Shown here one piece after another: positions 1-4,951 of a stretch of 10,800 nucleotides of DNA. Each line of letters starts with the position of its first letter. The stretch's first letter is position 1. The notes under the pieces were generated by a model. It was not told the origin of the DNA. It did no database searches and worked only from the letters and a program-made list of their open reading frames with translations. Both the position numbers and the translations under genes were made by a program. The stretch is from Clostridia bacterium (GTDB lineage Bacteria > Bacillota > Clostridia > Christensenellales > Aristaeellaceae), in the NCBI GenBank assembly GCA_017469605.1, contig JAFUGB010000418.1, positions 1 through 10,800 on the forward strand, in the 5' to 3' direction.

Positions 1-137
1 ATCAGGCCGATAAACACGATGCCCATGCCCATTACCACCACGAACCAGGTGGGGATGTTGTTGCCAGCAACGGACCGCGCGGCCGTTTCGGCGGCTTCAA
101 GCGTTTCCGCGCCGGCGCTGAGGATGAATGCTCCCAT
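1..137 (-). CDS. OadG-like sodium-pump decarboxylase gamma subunit, partial (5' end)
   Basis: Only the first 45 codons are inside the window; the gene runs off the left edge. The start ATG (135-137) follows an AGGGAGG Shine-Dalgarno at good spacing. The translation has a short Ala/Glu-rich leader (residues 1-25), then NNIPTWFVVVMGMGIVFIGL, the start of a single membrane helix with the glycine-rich pattern of OadG/MmdD gamma subunits. In that family the subunit is a small one-helix protein that holds together the membrane beta subunit and the soluble carboxyltransferase of Na+-translocating decarboxylases (oxaloacetate, methylmalonyl-CoA or glutaconyl-CoA). Which decarboxylase this belongs to cannot be told, because the downstream genes lie outside. 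The family call rests on one helix and on length, so it is moderate. Confidence 0.6.
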   Translation of the reverse strand, partial: MGAFILSAGAETLEAAETAARSVAGNNIPTWFVVVMGMGIVFIGL

Positions 138-157
138 CGTTTTCCTCCCTTGTTATA

Positions 158-261
158 TATGTTGCGGCTTCGGCCACAGTCTCCGAAAATCCGCACATAA
201 AAATAAGATGTCTGGCAGGCGGTCTTTTGTAAAAACCAACTCTCACCAAATACATCTTATT
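158..261 (-). promoter_or_regulatory. Structured 5' leader of the oadG-like gene, candidate cis-regulatory RNA
   Basis: From the predicted promoter (start near 294) the mRNA leader is about 157 nt. Read as minus-strand RNA it can form a perfect 10-bp stem closing a 40-nt interior (AATAAGATGT, 252-261, with ACATCTTATT, 202-211). Inside it a 6-bp stem GGTTTT/AAGACC has a 5-nt loop; its G.U pair forms only on the minus-strand RNA. A second hairpin at 163-195 has TGCGG/CCGCA outside and TTCGG/CCGAA inside. No U-run follows it, so it is not an ordinary terminator. I recognise no known riboswitch consensus. The stems are seen; the regulatory role is inferred. Confidence 0.4.
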
Positions 262-300
262 ACGCCAGGCAGAAAAAGTGAAATTCCGAATAGGAATGAT

Positions 301-328
301 ATTATATAAAATTTTATATATCTATCAA
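301..328 (-). promoter_or_regulatory. Sigma-A promoter of the oadG-like gene
   Basis: On the minus strand there is a -35 TTGATA (323-328), a 16-bp spacer and a perfect -10 TATAAT (301-306). The spacer and -10 overlap an 18-bp perfect palindrome, TATATAAAATTTTATATA (303-320), which may be a regulator site or only AT-rich promoter DNA. The long AT-rich stretch upstream could act as an UP element. Confidence 0.65.
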
Positions 329-344
329 ATATATGAAACGCGTT

Positions 345-358
345 TTTTCGATAAATTT
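345..358. repeat. 14-mer shared with 1425-1438, upstream of the oadG promoter
   Basis: TTTTCGATAAATTT occurs here and again at 1425-1438 in the same orientation. Each copy lies just upstream of a minus-strand -35 box: 16 nt here, 14 nt at the other copy. Here the copy sits within a TCGA-N6-TCGA inverted repeat (348-361). It is a candidate UP element or activator site; no binding factor is known. Confidence 0.35.
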
Positions 359-425
359 CGATTTTTTCGGCATGGGAATTTCATACCGCTTTGTTTTTCC
401 AAATTTTTTTAATATTTTGAAACAG

Positions 426-623
426 TTATTTAACGTTCATATCGTGCCAGCGTCGCAGTCTCGGTTTTTTAGGCACAGTCTGCCCCCGCCGGCTCACGCC
501 GGACGGCCTGCTGCCCGGGCAGCTTCGCATTGGCGGACACGGTATTCCTGATGACATGTACGGATATGCGCAGGACTCCAAATCCGCCATCTCCGCTTGC
601 AGCAGCGCGGCCGCCGCCAGCAA
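426..623 (-). CDS. Possible small third ORF after the regulator, doubtful
   Basis: This 65-codon reading frame starts 13 nt after the stop codon of the regulator, with a TTG start and only a weak AAGG upstream. The first 20 or so residues are a hydrophobic stretch (LLAAAALLQAEMADLE) with GC-rich third positions, like a signal or membrane helix. The rest (many Pro, Arg, Ser and Cys) looks non-coding. I recognise no family. It may be a decayed gene, a short secreted peptide or chance. The remaining gap from 138 to 425 holds the promoter, leader and 14-mer described separately and no other gene I can support. Confidence 0.15.
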   Translation of the reverse strand: MLAAAALLQAEMADLESCAYPYMSSGIPCPPMRSCPGSRPSGVSRRGQTVPKKPRLRRWHDMNVK

Positions 624-636
624 AAAAGGCAGCGCC

Positions 637-861
637 TTATTCGTTCTCCGCCGTCCCCCTGTACTCCAGCAGGTCGCCCGGCTGGCAGTCCAGCACCTCG
701 CAGAGCTTGGCCAGGGTCGTTATCCTGATGGCCTTGGCCTTTCCGTTTTTCAGGATGGACATGTTCGGCAGGGATATGCCCACGCGATTGGCCAGTTCGG
801 TCACGCTCATTTTGCGCCGGGCCAGCATTACATCAATGTTGAAGATGATTTCGTTTTCCAT
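637..861 (-). CDS. Small Cro/CI-type (XRE) transcriptional regulator, YozG-like
   Basis: The 74-residue protein is almost entirely one Cro/CI helix-turn-helix domain. MLARRKMSVTELANRVGIS leads into the recognition helix LPNMSILKNGKAKAIR (about residues 31-46), then TTLAKLCEVLDCQPGDLLEY. The LKNGKAKAIR and CQPGDLLEY pieces are typical of the YozG-like group. It would act as a DNA-binding dimer in the cytoplasm. The ATG has a GAGGG Shine-Dalgarno that overlaps the TGA stop of the upstream DUF2975 gene, so the two are co-transcribed and probably translationally coupled. This regulator plus DUF2975 pairing is common in Firmicutes; its target is not known. Control of its own promoter is the usual expectation, which is inference. 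Confidence 0.88.
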   Translation of the reverse strand: MENEIIFNIDVMLARRKMSVTELANRVGISLPNMSILKNGKAKAIRITTLAKLCEVLDCQPGDLLEYRGTAENE

Positions 862-871
862 CGTATTTCCC

Positions 872-1351
872 TCAGATCGTCAAATCGTTTTCTTCCTGCA
901 GGGCCGCCGCCTTTTCCACCAGATGGGAAAGGCAGGCCGCCGCCACGGCCACAGCCGTTCCGAAAAACACAATGAGCAGCGACAGCAGCAGAACGCCCGG
1001 ATGGCTCATATTTATGGCCAGCAGCGCTGCGTTGCCCACGAAGAAGAAGGCCGCGTCGCCCGCCGCAAGTCCGGCGATCCAGGTCAAATATCGCGCGTTT
1101 TCATGGCTGAACGAATGATCGGCGCCAATATTTTTCGCAATTTTCCATCCCATCGCCACGGCTGCATAGCAGGGAATGCCGGTGCACCATAAGAAGATCA
1201 GCCAGGGCCAGAACCGATTGGCAAATTCGGGATACGCCGCGACCAGCGAACATCCGTAAGAGGGCACGATGATGCCGTATACGATCAGTCCGCACAGGCT
1301 GAGCCCCAGCAAAACGGCCTTCAACCAATTCGACAGCGTTTTTTGTTTCAT
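872..1351 (-). CDS. DUF2975 family four-helix membrane protein, YoaS-like
   Basis: The 159-residue protein has four predicted membrane helices (about 10-32, 48-70, 89-112 and 118-140). Between helices 2 and 3 is a short loop with IGADHSFSHENARYL, matching the conserved loop of DUF2975 proteins. The C-terminus is short and charged. The ATG follows a strong GGGAGGG Shine-Dalgarno. The gene is first in a two-gene operon with the small XRE regulator 10 nt downstream, a standard partnership for this family. The biochemical role is unknown; a membrane sensor or anti-regulator for its partner is a reasonable guess but nothing here shows it. Confidence 0.82.
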   Translation of the reverse strand: MKQKTLSNWLKAVLLGLSLCGLIVYGIIVPSYGCSLVAAYPEFANRFWPWLIFLWCTGIPCYAAVAMGWKIAKNIGADHSFSHENARYLTWIAGLAAGDAAFFFVGNAALLAINMSHPGVLLLSLLIVFFGTAVAVAAACLSHLVEKAAALQEENDLTI

Positions 1352-1381
1352 TGTTTTTCCCTCCCTCGTTTTGATGTCTGT

Positions 1382-1410
1382 ATTATACCGCCTTTCATTT
1401 CGTATGTCAA
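1382..1410 (-). promoter_or_regulatory. Consensus sigma-A promoter of the DUF2975-XRE operon
   Basis: On the minus strand: TTGACA (1405-1410), a 17-bp spacer and TATAAT (1382-1387), all perfect matches. The predicted start is near 1375, giving a short leader of about 25 nt. Such a strong promoter on a regulator operon suggests repression, perhaps by its own XRE product. Confidence 0.8.
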
Positions 1411-1424
1411 TATATTTTTATTGA

Positions 1425-1438
1425 TTTTCGATAAATTT
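1425..1438. repeat. Second copy of the 14-mer, upstream of the DUF2975-XRE promoter
   Basis: TTTTCGATAAATTT, identical to 345-358 and in the same orientation relative to the minus-strand promoter (14 nt from the -35). The rest of the 1352-1601 gap is AT-rich divergent promoter DNA with no gene seen. Confidence 0.35.
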
Positions 1439-1528
1439 TAATTGAACAATATTAATATCATTCTTTTTCTATTTAAAATTCGGCGCAAAAAATAAATAAT
1501 CAAAACAATAAAAATTCATTTTTAGGGG

Positions 1529-1557
1529 TTGATATTGGCCTTTAAAGGGCGTATAAT
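1529..1557 (+). promoter_or_regulatory. Sigma-A promoter of the aminotransferase gene
   Basis: TTGATA (1529-1534), a 17-bp spacer and TATAAT (1552-1557). The spacer contains a perfect 10-bp palindrome, CCTTTAAAGG (1539-1548), placed where a repressor could block RNA polymerase. The predicted start is near 1564, and a good AAAGGAG site lies before the ATG at 1602. Confidence 0.75.
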
Positions 1558-1601
1558 GCAATAGTAAGCAATTGATCCTGCATTTTTGAAAGGAGTCTTT
1601 T

Positions 1602-2801
1602 ATGTCCCTGCAGCTTTCCGATATTGCAAACTCCATTACCCCTTCCGCCACCCTGGGCCTGAACGCCATTGTGGCCCAATTGAAGGAGCAGGGGGAGGAT
1701 GTTATTTCCATGGGCGTGGGCGAGCCTGATTTTGATACGCCCGTGCATATTCGCAAGGCGGCCAAGGAGGCCATCGACGCCGGGAAAACGCGCTATACTG
1801 ATGTAAAGGGCATTCCCGAGCTGCGCCAGGCCATTGCCAACCATATTTTTGCCCACAAATCCCTGCGCTACAGCCCGGATGAAATCATCGTTTCCTCGGG
1901 TGCCAAGCAGGCCATCGTGCTGGCGCTGCAGGCTGTGCTGAACCCGGGCGATGAGGTCATTTTGCCCTCGCCTTACTGGATCAGCTATACCGAAATGATC
2001 AAGATCGCCGGCGGAAAGCCTGTGATCATCACCACCGATCCGGAAACCGATTTTCTGCCCACCCAGGCCCAGCTGGAGGCCGCCGTCACCGAGCGGACAA
2101 AAGCCATCATCATCAATTCGCCCAACAATCCCACGGGAACCATCTGGCCCCGTGAATTGCTGGCCGCGGCGTGTGAGCTGGCCCGCAAGCATGATTTTTT
2201 CATCATCAGCGATGAAATTTACGAGGATCTGTGCTATGACGGCTATACCCAGCTTTCCCCTGCCCAGATCAGCGACGACGCCAAGCAGCGCACCATCCTG
2301 GTATCGGGCTTCAGCAAAGCCTATGCCATGACCGGCTGGCGCATGGGCTATGCCTCCGGCCCGCTGTTTGCCATCAAGGCCATGGGCTCCATCCAGAGCC
2401 ACATGACGGGCAACCCCAACAGCATTACCCAGTATGCCGCCCTGACCGCCCTGACGGCGCCCCAGGACTGCGTGGTGGATATGGCCCATTCCTTCGCCCG
2501 CCGCCGCACGCTGCTTTTGTTCCTGCTGGCTCAGAACGCGCTGTGTCCCGGCGTGATGCCCAAGGGCGCCTTCTATATGCTGCTGGACGTTCGTCCTTAT
2601 ATCGGCAAAAAGTGCGGGGATGAGATCATTGACAGCGACGTAAAGTTTTCCGAAATGCTGCTGAAAAACGTTTTTGTGGCTGTGATTCCCGGTACGCCGT
2701 TTGGCGCGAAGGGTTTTGTGCGCCTGTCCTATGCGGTCAACGATATCCAGATCTCCGAGGCCGTGCGCCGCATCAAGCATTTTGTGGACAGTCTGGAATG
2801 A
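1602..2801 (+). CDS. Class I PLP-dependent aminotransferase, aspartate aminotransferase type
   Basis: The 399-residue length is normal for bacterial subgroup I-gamma aspartate aminotransferases (AspB/AspC of Bacillus and Thermus). Visible hallmarks: GEPDFDTP (40-47); the phosphate-binding SSGAKQA region (98-104); NSPNNPTG (172-179) with the cofactor-contacting Asn176; SDEIYEDL (203-210) with Asp204 for the pyridine nitrogen; SGFSKAYAMTGWRMGY (235-250) with the Schiff-base Lys239; and FVRLSYA (372-378) with Arg374 for the substrate alpha-carboxylate. It is cytoplasmic and would swap amino groups between aspartate or a related amino acid and 2-oxoglutarate. Substrate choice within the family cannot be read reliably. 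The ATG has an AAAGGAG site 6 nt upstream. It appears to be monocistronic or weakly linked to the DUF378 gene, since a long hairpin begins 20 nt after its stop. Confidence 0.9.
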   Translation: MSLQLSDIANSITPSATLGLNAIVAQLKEQGEDVISMGVGEPDFDTPVHIRKAAKEAIDAGKTRYTDVKGIPELRQAIANHIFAHKSLRYSPDEIIVSSGAKQAIVLALQAVLNPGDEVILPSPYWISYTEMIKIAGGKPVIITTDPETDFLPTQAQLEAAVTERTKAIIINSPNNPTGTIWPRELLAAACELARKHDFFIISDEIYEDLCYDGYTQLSPAQISDDAKQRTILVSGFSKAYAMTGWRMGYASGPLFAIKAMGSIQSHMTGNPNSITQYAALTALTAPQDCVVDMAHSFARRRTLLLFLLAQNALCPGVMPKGAFYMLLDVRPYIGKKCGDEIIDSDVKFSEMLLKNVFVAVIPGTPFGAKGFVRLSYAVNDIQISEAVRRIKHFVDSLE

Positions 2802-2821
2802 ATTTTGAAAAATGAATAGTT

Positions 2822-2868
2822 AAAACGCCTCCTTGCCATAATAACGTTGCAAAGCAAGGAGGTGTTTT
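2822..2868 (+). promoter_or_regulatory. 15-bp hairpin covering the DUF378 ribosome binding site
   Basis: Arms 2822-2836 (AAAACGCCTCCTTGC) and 2854-2868 (GCAAGGAGGTGTTTT) pair over 15 bp with one G.U and a 17-nt loop. The right arm contains the whole Shine-Dalgarno AAGGAGG (2856-2862) of the next gene, so the folded mRNA would hide it. The A-rich left base and U-rich right base also resemble an intrinsic terminator for the aminotransferase gene, so one element could do both jobs. The pairing is seen directly; the function is inferred. Confidence 0.55.
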
Positions 2869-2871
2869 GTT

Positions 2872-3075
2872 ATGTTTGACAGAATCGCGCTGCTGCTGGT
2901 CATTATCGGCGCTGTAAACTGGGGATTGATCGGCATTTTCCAGTTTGATCTGGTGGCGTCCATTTTCGGGGGCCAGGCAGCCGTACTCAGCCGGATCATC
3001 TATACGTTGGTGGGCGCCGCCGGCCTGTGGTGCATCACGCTGCTGTTCCGGGATCGGGTAGCAGTGAAGGAGTAA
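2872..3075 (+). CDS. DUF378 family small membrane protein
   Basis: This 67-residue protein has two hydrophobic helices (about 5-27 and 38-60). The signature IIGAVNWGLIGIFQFDLVA (residues 11-29) defines DUF378, a family of 60-80 residue membrane proteins common in Firmicutes with no known function. Helix 2 (LSRIIYTLVGAAGLWCITLLF) is followed by a short charged tail ending in VKE. The start ATG is set by AAGGAGG 9 nt upstream, which lies inside a strong hairpin. I saw no clear promoter of its own between 2802 and 2871, so expression may come by read-through from the aminotransferase gene. Confidence 0.85.
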   Translation: MFDRIALLLVIIGAVNWGLIGIFQFDLVASIFGGQAAVLSRIIYTLVGAAGLWCITLLFRDRVAVKE

Positions 3076-3152
3076 CGGCATAAAACCGCGCGCGTCGCAA
3101 AAGCCGAAAATCGATCCTTTGCAATATTCGCAGCGGTCTTTCGCTCAAAAAC

Positions 3153-3194
3153 AAAACCAGCGGCATCCCATTTACGCAGGGTGCCGCTGGTTTT
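3153..3194. terminator. Bidirectional intrinsic terminator
   Basis: Arms AAAACCAGCGGCATCC (3153-3168) and GGGTGCCGCTGGTTTT (3179-3194) pair over 16 bp with one wobble and a 10-nt loop, and have A and T runs at the base on either strand. It sits between the converging DUF378 gene (plus) and coiled-coil gene (minus) and would stop both. The 3076-3152 stretch before it holds nothing I can name. Confidence 0.85.
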
Positions 3195-3205
3195 ATTATG
3201 CGGGA

Positions 3206-4156
3206 TTATTTGTTTTCTTCGGCTTCGGAAACGCCCAGGTTGGTGAGCAGATCGCTGAAGAAGGTATTGACGCTGTCCTTGAGGGTAGCGGCTTCTTCGC
3301 TTTCGCTCAAGGTTTTCAGCTGATCGGCAAAGCCGGTGAGCAGTTCCTCGGCTTCGCTCAGCTTGGTTTCGGCTTTTTCCTTCAGCGCGTCTGTATCCAG
3401 CAGCTCCTTGGCTTTGGCTTCCAGCTCGGCCGTCAGCTTATTGATCTGCTCTTCGGCGGTCTTGGCGGCCTTTTCGGCGGCTTTGGCAGTCTCTTCTTTG
3501 GCCTTTTCGGCGTCGGCCTTCATGGTTTCCAGCTTAGCGGCGGCTTCCTCCGCGGCCTTGGCGGCCTCGGCCTTCAGGGCGTTTACCACGCTGGTGCTTT
3601 CAGCCTTGGCATCCTCCAGCTGCTTGGTAACGGCAGCGGTTTCGGCCTGGGCAGCTTCCAGCGCAGCGTTCAACGTCTCGATTTTTTCATCTGCCTGGGC
3701 CTGGGCGGCTTCCAGTGCGGCATCTTGGGCGGCGGAAGCGGCTTTGGCGGCCTTGGCAGCCTCGGCCTTCACGGCTTCCAGCTGGACGGCAGCTTCCTCC
3801 GCGGCCTTGGCGGCCTCGGCCTTCACGGCTTCCAGCTGAGCAGCGGCTTCCTCGGCAGCCTTGGCGGCGTCGGCCTTCACGGCTTCCAGCTGGGCGGCGG
3901 CTTCCTCGGCAGCCTTGGCGGCGTCGGCCTTCACGGCTTCCAACTCGGCAGCGGCGGCCTCGGCGGCAGCAGCGGCCTCGGCCTTGGCAGTCTCCAGATC
4001 GGCGGACGCGGCGTCCACGCTGGCGTTCAGCGATTTGATCTGATCCTCATTGGCGGTCAGCCGTTTGTTCAGATCAGCGTTTTTGCTGATACCAACTCCC
4101 AGGACCACGGCAGCAGCGACGACGAGCACGACCAGGCAGGCGATAACTTTTTTCAT
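3206..4156 (-). CDS. Membrane-anchored alanine-rich coiled-coil repeat protein
   Basis: The 316-residue protein has an N-terminal hydrophobic segment (MKKVIACLVVLVVAAAVVLG, residues 1-20). It lacks a convincing signal-peptidase site, so it is likely an anchor with the body outside the membrane. Residues 30-295 are almost all Ala, Glu, Lys, Leu and Gln and should form one long helix or coiled coil. Four copies of an 18-residue unit (AAAQLEAVKADAAKAAEE) run from about 68 to 139, with Leu72, 90, 108 and 126 exactly in step; related units recur near 192-222. The tail (296-316) is acidic. A TCCTCC complement gives a good Shine-Dalgarno 7 nt before the ATG. I cannot assign a family function; similarity to LEA, TolA or apolipoprotein helices would be compositional. 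A spacer, scaffold or envelope-linking role is a guess. No clear promoter lies in the 61 nt upstream; AATAAT at 4177-4182 is a weak -10 candidate. Confidence 0.85.
   Translation of the reverse strand: MKKVIACLVVLVVAAAVVLGVGISKNADLNKRLTANEDQIKSLNASVDAASADLETAKAEAAAAAEAAAAELEAVKADAAKAAEEAAAQLEAVKADAAKAAEEAAAQLEAVKAEAAKAAEEAAVQLEAVKAEAAKAAKAASAAQDAALEAAQAQADEKIETLNAALEAAQAETAAVTKQLEDAKAESTSVVNALKAEAAKAAEEAAAKLETMKADAEKAKEETAKAAEKAAKTAEEQINKLTAELEAKAKELLDTDALKEKAETKLSEAEELLTGFADQLKTLSESEEAATLKDSVNTFFSDLLTNLGVSEAEENK
3740..3955 (-). repeat. Four tandem 54-bp coding repeats
   Basis: Within the coiled-coil gene, four near-identical 54-bp units encode the 18-residue repeat. The copies differ mainly at single codons (Asp/Glu, Ala/Val). 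This suggests recent in-frame duplication, so copy number may vary between strains. Confidence 0.8.
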
Positions 4157-4190
4157 GGTAGGTTCCTCCGGTATTCATTATTTTTGTGAA

Positions 4191-4207
4191 TTGTCCCTTG
4201 GGGACAA
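4191..4207. other. Short perfect hairpin between the ArsC-like and coiled-coil genes
   Basis: TTGTCCC and GGGACAA form a 7-bp stem with a 3-nt loop, 11 nt after the stop of the ArsC-like gene. On the minus strand it is followed by TTCACAAAAA, not by a U-run, so it is at best a weak terminator or an mRNA end-stabiliser. Confidence 0.35.
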
Positions 4208-4217
4208 AACGGTCACG

Positions 4218-4571
4218 TTACTTTTGCGCATCCAGCAGCTTCTGCCATCCGGCCTGATTCTCGCCAATCACGACGCGCTGGCCGTCCCGCACAATGGGGG
4301 TGCGCAGAAATTCCGGCTTTTCAGCCAGGTAAGCCAGGATCACGGCTTCATTATCGGTATGGGCCACGGGATGGGACAGGGCGTTCACGTTTTCCCGGTC
4401 CACCAGATTGTACGCGCCGCCCGCCGCCCGGGCAAACAGCTGCAATTCCCTGGGCCCGGGACCGTGCTTTTTCATATCCACAGCCTGAACCTGGACGCGG
4501 CGCTCCTTAAAGAAGCGCTCGGCCTTCTGTACGGCAAAGTTCTTTTTATAGGTGTAAATCTGCAAGCTCAT
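4218..4571 (-). CDS. ArsC/Spx-like thioredoxin-fold protein lacking all cysteines
   Basis: The 117-residue length and layout fit the ArsC/Spx family. A first strand LQIYTY precedes the loop KKNFAVQKAERFFKERRV (9-26), where family members carry a Cys or CxxC before KAxxFF. Next come VQAVDMKK, and near the end RTPIVRDGQRVVIGEN (89-104), which matches the conserved cis-proline segment of the fold. The expected catalytic Cys is Asn11 here, and the whole protein contains no cysteine. It therefore cannot work as a thiol reductase; a binding or regulatory role, such as Spx-like contact with RNA polymerase, is possible but unproven. Its ATG overlaps the rsfS stop codon (ATGA, 4568-4571), so it is translated with that operon and is its last gene. 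Confidence 0.72.
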   Translation of the reverse strand: MSLQIYTYKKNFAVQKAERFFKERRVQVQAVDMKKHGPGPRELQLFARAAGGAYNLVDRENVNALSHPVAHTDNEAVILAYLAEKPEFLRTPIVRDGQRVVIGENQAGWQKLLDAQK

Positions 4572-4951
4572 GACAGAAAGGGTTTCTCCTCCTCATCCTT
4601 CAGGAAGGGCAGGTCCACGCGGTTGGTGCCCTCATCCCACAGGCGTTCCAGGCGGTAATATTGCCTTTCTTCCGGGTGGAAAATATGCACCAGCAGGTGG
4701 CCATAGTCCAGAATGGCCCAGCGGCCGTCATTCTGGCCCTCCTTTTTGCGCAGCGGCACGCCTTCTTCCGCCAGCGCGTCCTCCACGTCGTCGCACAGGC
4801 TGTGTACCTGCTGGGCATTGCGGCCGGTGCAGATGACCATATAATCGGTGATCACCGTCATATGGCGCACATCCAGCGCCACAATATCCAGCGCCTTTTT
4901 ATCGTAGAGGATCTCTGCGGCGCGCAGGGCCAACGCACGTTCATCGCTCAT
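4568..4951 (-). CDS. rsfS: Ribosomal silencing factor RsfS
   Basis: The 127-residue protein shows the full RsfS/Iojap (DUF143) pattern: ALxAAEILYDKKALDIVALDV, the strand TDYMVICTGRNAQQVHSL (35-52), then the conserved core WAILDYGHLLVHIFHPEERQ (78-97) followed by YYRLERLW. Family members bind ribosomal protein L14 (uL14) on the large subunit and block subunit joining, lowering translation in starvation or stationary phase. The start ATG overlaps the end of the upstream NadD-YqeK gene by 4 bp, and its stop overlaps the next gene, so all three are coupled. In Bacillus subtilis the same gene (yqeL) also follows nadD and yqeK, which supports the call. Confidence 0.95.
   Translation of the reverse strand: MSDERALALRAAEILYDKKALDIVALDVRHMTVITDYMVICTGRNAQQVHSLCDDVEDALAEEGVPLRKKEGQNDGRWAILDYGHLLVHIFHPEERQYYRLERLWDEGTNRVDLPFLKDEEEKPFLS

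Noticed and set aside
475..525. GC-rich inverted repeats (GCCGG/CCGGC and CTGCCCGGGCAG) as a terminator for the XRE operon
   Set aside because: Stems are short and no T-run follows on the minus strand, so termination is not supported.
1542..2780. 412-codon minus-strand frame across the aminotransferase gene
   Set aside because: The plus strand encodes a clear aminotransferase with all motifs. The antisense frame is a GC-rich shadow without a recognisable domain.
3740..3955. Repeat block as a CRISPR array
   Set aside because: The repeats are contiguous, in frame and 54 bp long without unique spacers; they encode a protein repeat.
3119..4189. Long glycine- and leucine-rich open frame on the plus strand opposite the coiled-coil gene
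   Set aside because: It mirrors the Ala/Glu/Lys repeat codons of the minus-strand gene. It has no Shine-Dalgarno and its repeats are a by-product of the real repeats.
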